A stretch of 64,000 bases of DNA from Cryptosporangium sp044454545 (lineage in GTDB: Bacteria > Actinomycetota > Actinomycetes > Mycobacteriales > Cryptosporangiaceae), in the NCBI RefSeq assembly GCF_044454545.1, contig NZ_JBITDV010000006.1, positions 62,001 to 126,000 on the forward strand, written 5' to 3'. The translations under genes were made by a program, and so were the position numbers. Shown one piece after another: positions 58,172 to 64,000 of the stretch. Every line of letters starts with the position of its first letter. The first letter of the stretch is position 1. The notes under the pieces are model-generated. The model made no database searches. It saw only the letters and a list, made by a program, of their open reading frames with translations, and was not told where the DNA came from.

Positions 58172-59421
58172 CCGCTCCCACCGCCACCCGTCTGATCGAT
58201 CACTTCAAGCTCGGTCTCGACGCCCCGATCTGCCTGACCTGGGAACTGACGTACGCGTGCAACCTGTCCTGCGTCCACTGCCTCTCCAGCTCCGGACGCC
58301 GTGACCCGCGTGAGCTGACCACGGCCGAGGCGAAGGCGGTCATCGACGAGCTCGAGCGCATGCAGGTCTTCTACGTGAACATCGGCGGTGGCGAGCCCAC
58401 CGTCCGGCCCGATTTCTGGGAGCTCGTCGACTACGCGACCGAGCACAGGGTCGGGGTCAAGTTCTCCACCAACGGTGTGAAGATCACGCCCGCGGTCGCG
58501 TCGCGGCTGGCGTCGAGTGACTACGTCGACGTGCAGATCTCGCTCGACGGCGCGACGGCCGAGGTCAACGACCACGTCCGGGGTCCGGGCTCCTACGCCA
58601 CGGCCGTGCGGGCGATGGAGAACCTGTCGGACGCGGGCTTCCGCGGTTTCAAGCTGAGCGTCGTCTGCACCCGGCAGAACGTCGGGCAACTGGACGAGTT
58701 TAAGGCGATCGCCGACAGGTACGGCGCCCAGCTGCGGCTCACCCGGCTGCGCCCGTCCGGCCGGGGTGCGGACGTCTGGGACGAGCTGCACCTGCTCGGG
58801 CACCAGCAGCGTGAGCTCTACGACTGGCTGGTCGCGCACGGCGAGGACGTGCTCACCGGTGACTCGTTCTTCCACCTCGCCGCGTTCGGCGACGCGCTCC
58901 CGGGCCTGAACCTCTGCGGCGCGGGCCGGGTCGTCTGCCTGATCGACCCGGTGGGTGACGTCTACGCCTGCCCGTTCGCGATCCACGAGGACTTCCTCGC
59001 CGGATCGGTGCGGGACGAGGGCGGCTTCAGCGGGGTCTGGCGGACGTCCGAGCTGTTCCGGGAGCTGCGTCAGCCGCAGACCGGGGGTGCCTGCCAGTCC
59101 TGCCAGCACTACGACGCCTGCCAGGGCGGATGCATGGCGGCCAAGTTCTTCACCGGGCTGCCGCTGGACGGGCCGGACCCGGAGTGCGTCCAGGGGTACG
59201 GGGAATCGGCGCTGGCCGGAGTCGTGGCCGGGAGCACGCCGAAGCCGTCGCTCGACCACTCGCACCGCACCGAGCGCAAAGCCCGCACGTCCGGACCGGT
59301 GGCGCTCACGCTGACGACGAGACCACCCGACAAGGCCTGTGACGAGAACCCGCTCTCCGGGTTCGCGTCGGCAGGGCCGTCGTCGGGTTCGGGCTGCGCC
59401 TCCGGCGCCTGCGGCTGCTGA
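58168..59421 (+). CDS. mftC: Mycofactocin radical SAM maturase MftC
   Basis: A 417-residue radical SAM/SPASM enzyme. The SAM cluster motif CNLSCVHC is at 31-38. Auxiliary-cluster cysteines are visible in LCGAGRVVC, YACPF, CQSCQHYDACQGGC and DPEC. It oxidatively decarboxylates the terminal Tyr of MftA and forms the Val-Tyr crosslink. The C-terminal tail is unusually long and Cys-rich, ending in SGCASGACGC. I know of no function for this tail. It ends eight bases before the next gene's GTG. Confidence 0.94.
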   Translation: MTAPTATRLIDHFKLGLDAPICLTWELTYACNLSCVHCLSSSGRRDPRELTTAEAKAVIDELERMQVFYVNIGGGEPTVRPDFWELVDYATEHRVGVKFSTNGVKITPAVASRLASSDYVDVQISLDGATAEVNDHVRGPGSYATAVRAMENLSDAGFRGFKLSVVCTRQNVGQLDEFKAIADRYGAQLRLTRLRPSGRGADVWDELHLLGHQQRELYDWLVAHGEDVLTGDSFFHLAAFGDALPGLNLCGAGRVVCLIDPVGDVYACPFAIHEDFLAGSVRDEGGFSGVWRTSELFRELRQPQTGGACQSCQHYDACQGGCMAAKFFTGLPLDGPDPECVQGYGESALAGVVAGSTPKPSLDHSHRTERKARTSGPVALTLTTRPPDKACDENPLSGFASAGPSSGSGCASGACGC

Positions 59422-59428
59422 TCCGGCC

Positions 59429-61360
59429 GTGCTCCTGACGGAGCCGGTCGCAGTCGCCGGCACCTTAGCCCCGTCCCGGGTCGTGTTCGGTCCCCACGAG
59501 ACCAACCTGGCCCGGGGCCGGGCGCTGGGCGACCGCGCCTGCGCGTACTACGCCGAACGAGCTGCCGGAGGGGCCGGGGTGCTGGTCACCGAGGTCGCGT
59601 CGGTCACGCCCGACGACTGGCCGTACGAACGGGCACCGCTCGCGCACGAGTGCCGGGCGGGCTGGGCTACGATCGCCCGCGCTTGCCGCCCGTACGGCAC
59701 TGTGGTGCTCGCCGGCCTCGGCCACGCCGGGCTGCAGGGCTCCAGCGCGTACTCGCAGCACGTCCTGTGGGCGCCGTCCGCGGTCGCCGACGTGGTGAGC
59801 CGCGAGCAGCCGGCCGCCATGGAGCAGGAGCAGATCGACGCGGTCGTGGCCGCGTTCGGCCGCGCGGCCGGGGACGCCGCCGAGGCCGGCCTGGCCGGGG
59901 TCGAGTTGAACGCCGGGCCGCACTCGCTGTTGCGTCAGTTCCTCTCCGGTCTCACGAACCTCCGGCCGGACGCCTACGGCACGGACCGCTCCCGCTTCCT
60001 GCGGGAGGTGATCACGTCGGTCCGGGCCGCCGCCGGCCCGGACCGGGTGCTCGCCCTGCGCCTGTCGTGCGACGAGGACGCCCCCTGGGCGGGCCTCACC
60101 CCGGCGGGCGCCACCGAGCTGGCCGATGTGCTGGCCGGCACCGTCGACCTGCTGACGGTGGTACGGGCCGGGCACTACTCGTCGTCGCGCTACCGGCCGA
60201 CGGCCCGCACCGAGCCCGGCTTCAACCGCGAGACGTGCGCGTCCGTACGGCGGGCGGTCGCCGGCCGCACGCTGGTCGTTCTGCAGGGCAGCATCGTGGA
60301 TCCCGCGATGGCCCAGGACGCGCTCGACGAGGGCGTCGCGGATCTGGTCGAGATGACCCGGGCGCAGATCGCCGACCCGCGCCTGGTGTCGGTCGTGCGC
60401 ACGGGCGGGTCCCCGCGGCCCTGCCTGCTCTGCAACCAGGCCTGTCACGTCCGCGACGTCCGAAATCCCCTGGTCAGCTGCGTCGTCGAGCCTCGGGCCG
60501 GCCACGAGTCGGACGAGCCGGACGTTCCCGCCGACGCCACTGGCCGGGGCGCGGCGGGTGAGGTGCTGGTCGTCGGCGGTGGCCCGGCCGGCCTCGAAGC
60601 CGCGCGGGAACTCGCGCTCCTCGGTCACGCCGTCCACCTGGTCGAGCGTTCGGCCGCGCTCGGCGGCGCGCTGCGCACCGCGGCCACCGGCCCGGGCCGC
60701 GAACGGCTCGCGGCGCTGTCCGATTGGCACGCCGCCGAATGCCGGCGGCTCGGCGTCCGGATGAGCGTCGGCGTGACGGTGACCCCGGCGGACCTGCACG
60801 GTCCGGTGATCCTCGCGACAGGGTCGCGGCCTTCGGCCGCCGCGGAAACGGTCGACGTACTCGATGTGCTGAGCGGAGCAGCGGAGCTGCCGTCCGGAGC
60901 GGTCGTCCTGGACGACCCGGTGGGCGGACCGGTCGCGGTCGCGCTGGCCGAGGCCTTGGCGACGGAATCCGGGGGACCGGGCGGCCGCGAGGTCCATGTC
61001 GTCACGCCGGACCCGGTCCTGGGCGCCCGTACCCCGGAGCTCGCCGACGCGAACTTCCGGCTCGAAGCGCTCGGTGTGCACCGTGAGCTGCGCATGAAGG
61101 TCGTCGCGGTCCGCCGGGGCGAGGCGGACCTCGAACACGTCTGGACCGGCGCCCGGCGCACGGTCGCCTGCGTCGCGGTCGTCGACTGCGGTCACCGCAG
61201 GCCCGACGAGACGTTCGCCGCGGTCGACGCGCCCCGGGCCGGCGACTGCGTGGCGCCGCGGACCGTGCTCGAAGCCGTCCTCGAAGGCCGCCGGGCCGCC
61301 CGGCAGATCGCGGGCGACAGCTCGCCACCGTTACTCGCGGGGCTCGCGCCCCGCACTTGA
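59429..61360 (+). CDS. Mycofactocin-associated FadH/OYE-family oxidoreductase
   Basis: A 643-residue old-yellow-enzyme-type protein. An FMN barrel (about 1-330) is followed by a [4Fe-4S] motif with Cys332, Cys335, Cys339 and Cys351 (C-x2-C-x3-C-x11-C), as in 2,4-dienoyl-CoA reductase, and by an FAD/NAD(P) domain with VVGGGPAGLEAA near 380. The GTG start at 59429 follows mftC by eight bases. Mycofactocin-linked OYE proteins are a recognised group of unknown substrate. It takes the position of mftD in the canonical order, where MftD performs the next cofactor step, but MftD belongs to a different family. Confidence 0.88.
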   Translation: MLLTEPVAVAGTLAPSRVVFGPHETNLARGRALGDRACAYYAERAAGGAGVLVTEVASVTPDDWPYERAPLAHECRAGWATIARACRPYGTVVLAGLGHAGLQGSSAYSQHVLWAPSAVADVVSREQPAAMEQEQIDAVVAAFGRAAGDAAEAGLAGVELNAGPHSLLRQFLSGLTNLRPDAYGTDRSRFLREVITSVRAAAGPDRVLALRLSCDEDAPWAGLTPAGATELADVLAGTVDLLTVVRAGHYSSSRYRPTARTEPGFNRETCASVRRAVAGRTLVVLQGSIVDPAMAQDALDEGVADLVEMTRAQIADPRLVSVVRTGGSPRPCLLCNQACHVRDVRNPLVSCVVEPRAGHESDEPDVPADATGRGAAGEVLVVGGGPAGLEAARELALLGHAVHLVERSAALGGALRTAATGPGRERLAALSDWHAAECRRLGVRMSVGVTVTPADLHGPVILATGSRPSAAAETVDVLDVLSGAAELPSGAVVLDDPVGGPVAVALAEALATESGGPGGREVHVVTPDPVLGARTPELADANFRLEALGVHRELRMKVVAVRRGEADLEHVWTGARRTVACVAVVDCGHRRPDETFAAVDAPRAGDCVAPRTVLEAVLEGRRAARQIAGDSSPPLLAGLAPRT

Positions 61361-61433
61361 GCGCTGCAGGTGACAACGATTACCGCGCAGTGGATCCACA
61401 TCAAGGTAGGACAGATACAGAAGGAGGCGCGCG

Positions 61434-62246
61434 ATGGGGCGTGTCGAAGGAAAAGTCGCATTCATCACCGGTGCCGCTCGCGGTCAGGGTCGTAGCCATG
61501 CGATCCGGCTGGCCGAGGAGGGCGCCGACATCATCGCGATCGACCTGTGCGGGCCGGTCCGCAACGTGCTCTACCCGGCCGCGACGCCGGACGACCTGGC
61601 CGAGACGGTCAAGCTCGTCGAGGCGCTCGACCGCCGGATCATCGCGACCCAGGTCGACACCCGCGACCGCGACGCGCTCAAGGCCGCGATCGACGGCGGT
61701 GTCGCCGAGCTCGGGAAACTCGACATCGTGGTGGCCAACGCCGGGATCTGCATCATCAACGGCTGGGACCAGATCACGCCCGAGGTCTGGCAGGACACGC
61801 TCGACATCAACCTGACCGGCACCTGGAACACGGTTCAGCTGGCCGCGCCGCACCTGGTCGCGAACGGCGGCGGCTCGATCATCATGACCAGCTCCGCCGC
61901 CGGGCTGAAGGGCCTGCCGTTCCTCGCGCCGTACGTCGCCAGCAAGTTCGGCGTCAACGGTCTCGGCAAGGCGATGGCCCACGAGCTGGCCGAGTACAAC
62001 ATCCGGGTCAACACCCTGCACCCGACCGGCGTCGAGACCGCGATGGGTGACCCGGCCGCGACTTCGGTGTTCGGGCCGCTGCTGGAGGCCCACCCGAAGC
62101 TCGGCGGCATGCTGACGAACAGCCTGCCGATCGAGACCACCCAGCCGGTGGACCAGAGCAACGCGGTGTTGTTCCTGGCCTCGGACGAGTCCCGCTACGT
62201 CACCGCGCTGTCGATGACCGTGGACGCCGGCAACACGCAGTACTGA
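61434..62246 (+). CDS. Mycofactocin-coupled SDR-family oxidoreductase, copy 1
   Basis: A 270-residue short-chain dehydrogenase. The NAD motif TGAARGQGRSHA starts at about residue 12. The catalytic Ser is in MTSSAAG and the Tyr/Lys in YVASK. An insertion after the second strand (LCGPVRNVLYPAATPDDLAETVKLVEAL) is typical of mycofactocin-dependent SDRs that keep NAD bound and pass electrons to the cofactor. AAGGAGG lies six bases before the ATG. It is a near tandem duplicate of the next gene. Confidence 0.92.
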   Translation: MGRVEGKVAFITGAARGQGRSHAIRLAEEGADIIAIDLCGPVRNVLYPAATPDDLAETVKLVEALDRRIIATQVDTRDRDALKAAIDGGVAELGKLDIVVANAGICIINGWDQITPEVWQDTLDINLTGTWNTVQLAAPHLVANGGGSIIMTSSAAGLKGLPFLAPYVASKFGVNGLGKAMAHELAEYNIRVNTLHPTGVETAMGDPAATSVFGPLLEAHPKLGGMLTNSLPIETTQPVDQSNAVLFLASDESRYVTALSMTVDAGNTQY

Positions 62247-62265
62247 GGTCACGGGAGGAACCGTC

Positions 62266-63105
62266 ATGGGACGGGTAGAAGGCAAGGTCGCTTTCATCAC
62301 CGGTGCCGCTCGCGGTCAGGGTCGTAGCCACGCGCTCCGGCTGGCCCAGGAGGGCGCCGACATCATCGCGATCGACATCGCCGAGGACATCCCCAGCGTC
62401 ACCCGGTTTTACCCGGGCGCCACCGAGGCCGACCTCGCCGAGACCGTCACACAGGTCGAGGCGCTGGACCGCCGCATCATCGCCACCAAGGTCGACGTGC
62501 GCGACTACGACGCGCTGAAGAGCGCGGTGGACGCGGGCGTCGCCGAGCTCGGTCACGTCGACATCGTCAGCGCCAACGCGGGCATCTTCCTGCACAGCGA
62601 CAAGACCCACGAGGTCAGCGAGACCGACTGGGACGACGTCCTCGACATCAACCTCAAGGGCGTCTGGCACACGGTCAAGGCCGCGATCCCGCACCTGATC
62701 TCGCAGGGCACCGGCGGCTCGATCATCCTGACGAGCTCGACCGCGGGCATCAAGGGCCTGGCGAACGTGGCGCCCTACACCGCGAGCAAGCACGGCGTCG
62801 TCGGCCTGATGAAGACGCTCGCGCTGGAGCTGGCCGAGTACAACGTCCGGGTCAACAGCGTCCACCCGACCAGTGTGGCGACGACCATGGTCCTGAACGA
62901 GACCACGTTCAAGCTGTTCCTGCCGGACGTGGAGCACCCGACCGAGGAGCAGGCGGCCGAGGTCTTCACGACGACGAACGCGTTGCCGGTGCCGTGGGTC
63001 GAGCCGGTGGACATCAGCAACGCGCTGCTGTTCCTGGCCTCGGACGAGTCCCGGTACGTCACCGGTCTCGAGATGAAGATCGACGCGGGCTTCACCACCA
63101 AGTGA
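62266..63105 (+). CDS. Mycofactocin-coupled SDR-family oxidoreductase, copy 2
   Basis: A 279-residue paralogue of the previous gene. It has the same NAD motif, a catalytic Tyr/Lys in YTASK and the SDR insertion (IPSVTRFYPGATEADLAETVTQVEAL). A longer segment near 210-245 distinguishes it, so the substrates may differ. Alcohols oxidised with mycofactocin as electron acceptor are the expected chemistry of the family. GGGAGG lies seven bases before the ATG. A GC-rich hairpin follows. Confidence 0.92.
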   Translation: MGRVEGKVAFITGAARGQGRSHALRLAQEGADIIAIDIAEDIPSVTRFYPGATEADLAETVTQVEALDRRIIATKVDVRDYDALKSAVDAGVAELGHVDIVSANAGIFLHSDKTHEVSETDWDDVLDINLKGVWHTVKAAIPHLISQGTGGSIILTSSTAGIKGLANVAPYTASKHGVVGLMKTLALELAEYNVRVNSVHPTSVATTMVLNETTFKLFLPDVEHPTEEQAAEVFTTTNALPVPWVEPVDISNALLFLASDESRYVTGLEMKIDAGFTTK

Positions 63106-63111
63106 GTGCTG

Positions 63112-63133
63112 GGCCGGCCCTCCGGGGCCGGCC
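63112..63133. terminator. GC hairpin after the SDR genes
   Basis: Arms GGCCGGCCC (63112-63120) and GGGCCGGCC (63125-63133) with a four-base loop. No T tract follows, so it is at most a weak or partial terminator before the MoxR gene. Confidence 0.4.
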
Positions 63134-63156
63134 ACCCTCAACCGAAAGAGCGCTGA

Positions 63157-64000
63157 ATGACCACAACCACCGCCCCCGACGTGGTCGCCGCCCGGGGAAG
63201 AGTCGGCGCCCGCCTGGTCGGGCGGGAACGTGAGCTCGACCTCGTGCTGGCCGCCGTCGCGGCCGGCCGGGACATCGTGCTGGAGGGCCCGCCCGGGACC
63301 AGCAAGACCACGATGCTCACCGCGATCACCCGCGAATGGGGCATCCCGCTGCTGTTCGTCGAGGGCAACGCCGACCTGACCCCGGCGAAGCTGGTCGGTC
63401 ATCACAACCCGGCGCGGGTGCTCAAGGAGGACTACAGCGAGGACAACTTCGTCCCCGGCCCGCTGTCCGAGGCGATGCGCCAGGGCGGGTTCCTCTACAT
63501 CGAGGAGTTCAACCGCGCTCCCGACGACACGCTGAACACCCTGCTCACCGCGATGGCCGATCGCCGCCTGTCGATTCCCCGGGTGGGGACGATCGAGGCA
63601 CTGGCGACGTTCCGGATCATCGCGTCGATGAACCCGTACGACAACGTGGGCACGACCCGGCTGTCGTCGAGCGTCCATGACCGGCTGTGCCGGCTGGCGG
63701 TCGACTACCAGGACGCGGTCGCGGAGGAGGGGATCGTCGCGCTCCGGACCGGGCTTTCTCCGGGCGGTTCCTCGCTGGGCGCGTCGCTCGTCGCCGACGC
63801 GGTGGCGGTCACCCGGGCGACCCGCGAGCACCCCGACGTGCGGCAGGGCTCCAGCGTCCGCGGGGCGATCGACCTCGCGCTGGTCGCGGTGCAACTCGGC
63901 ACGCTGCGCGGCCTTTCGGTCGCCGACGTGGTGACCCGAGGGTCGTCCGACCCGTATGCGCTGCTCGTTCTGGACGCGATGTTCGTCGCGTTGTCGGGCC
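63157..64000 (+). CDS. MoxR-like AAA ATPase, 5' part cut by the window edge
   Basis: At least 281 residues. Walker A is GPPGTSKTT (44-52), Walker B is GGFLYIEEFNRA (111-121), and sensor 1 lies in RIIASMNPYDNVG. MoxR-type ATPases act as chaperones that activate metal enzymes, often with a von Willebrand factor A partner encoded next to them. The ATG at 63157 follows the SDR operon by 51 bases with a hairpin between. The frame is still open at the window end. A link to mycofactocin-dependent enzymes is inferred from position only. Confidence 0.88.
   Translation, partial: MTTTTAPDVVAARGRVGARLVGRERELDLVLAAVAAGRDIVLEGPPGTSKTTMLTAITREWGIPLLFVEGNADLTPAKLVGHHNPARVLKEDYSEDNFVPGPLSEAMRQGGFLYIEEFNRAPDDTLNTLLTAMADRRLSIPRVGTIEALATFRIIASMNPYDNVGTTRLSSSVHDRLCRLAVDYQDAVAEEGIVALRTGLSPGGSSLGASLVADAVAVTRATREHPDVRQGSSVRGAIDLALVAVQLGTLRGLSVADVVTRGSSDPYALLVLDAMFVALSG

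Overview
The window looks like chromosomal DNA of a high-GC filamentous actinobacterium. Codon third positions are almost always G or C, GTG starts are frequent, and several genes appear to be transcribed without a leader (a TANNNT box 6-7 bases before the start codon). The window also carries an Lsr2-type nucleoid protein, F420-type oxidoreductases, a mycofactocin locus, a BTAD/SARP regulator and an ECF41 sigma factor. A rare-actinomycete lineage such as Cryptosporangium or a relative is a guess. No rRNA, tRNA, CRISPR array, insertion sequence or prophage was recognised. Layout: 1-12.5 kb holds a cut gene and a mixed set of metabolic and regulatory genes: two zinc-less quinone-reductase-type dehydrogenases, a SxxK serine hydrolase, an MFS exporter, an LLM-type F420 enzyme, a NarL-type two-component pair, an ArsR regulator, an S8 protease without a signal peptide and a GNAT enzyme. 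From 12.66 to 21.6 kb a same-strand redox block runs CBS-pair protein, a 1263-residue FHA / indoleamine-dioxygenase-like / FAD-NADPH reductase / cytochrome-b5 fusion, a BTAD-TPR regulator, a 1-Cys peroxiredoxin, an SQR-like flavoprotein and an ECF41 sigma factor. The fusion protein is the most unusual object in the window. From 22 to 27.7 kb come membrane proteins, a TetR regulator, lsr2 and an MFS transporter. From 27.8 to 33.7 kb lies a beta-glucoside module on the minus strand (binding lipoprotein, two permeases, GH1 beta-glucosidase) with a divergent ROK repressor and no ATPase gene. From 33.7 to 42.2 kb are an amidohydrolase, a nitrilase-family protein, a YidC-like insertase split from its small membrane partner by about 1 kb of tandem repeats, a DHFR-like protein, an F420/FMN split-barrel protein, a sensor kinase interrupted by a one-base frameshift and a dienelactone hydrolase. 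From 42.2 to 49.7 kb a LacI repressor faces a pentose/furanose ABC operon of YtfQ-YtfR-YtfT-YjfF type followed by L-arabinose isomerase. Three copies of TGTGA-NCGN-TCACA, one before lacI, one before the binding-protein gene and one before araA, tie these together as one regulon. From 49.7 to 55.4 kb are a chemoreceptor, a lipase-like integral membrane protein, a VOC protein and a MetE-like protein. From 55.4 kb to the end is a mycofactocin locus: mftF and mftR on the minus strand, mftA-mftB-mftC on the plus strand, then an OYE/FadH-type flavoenzyme, two mycofactocin-type SDR dehydrogenases and a truncated MoxR-like ATPase. mftD and mftE are not present inside the window. Intergenic minisatellites with 14/15, 17, 18 and 35 bp units recur at four places and are a notable feature of this genome.
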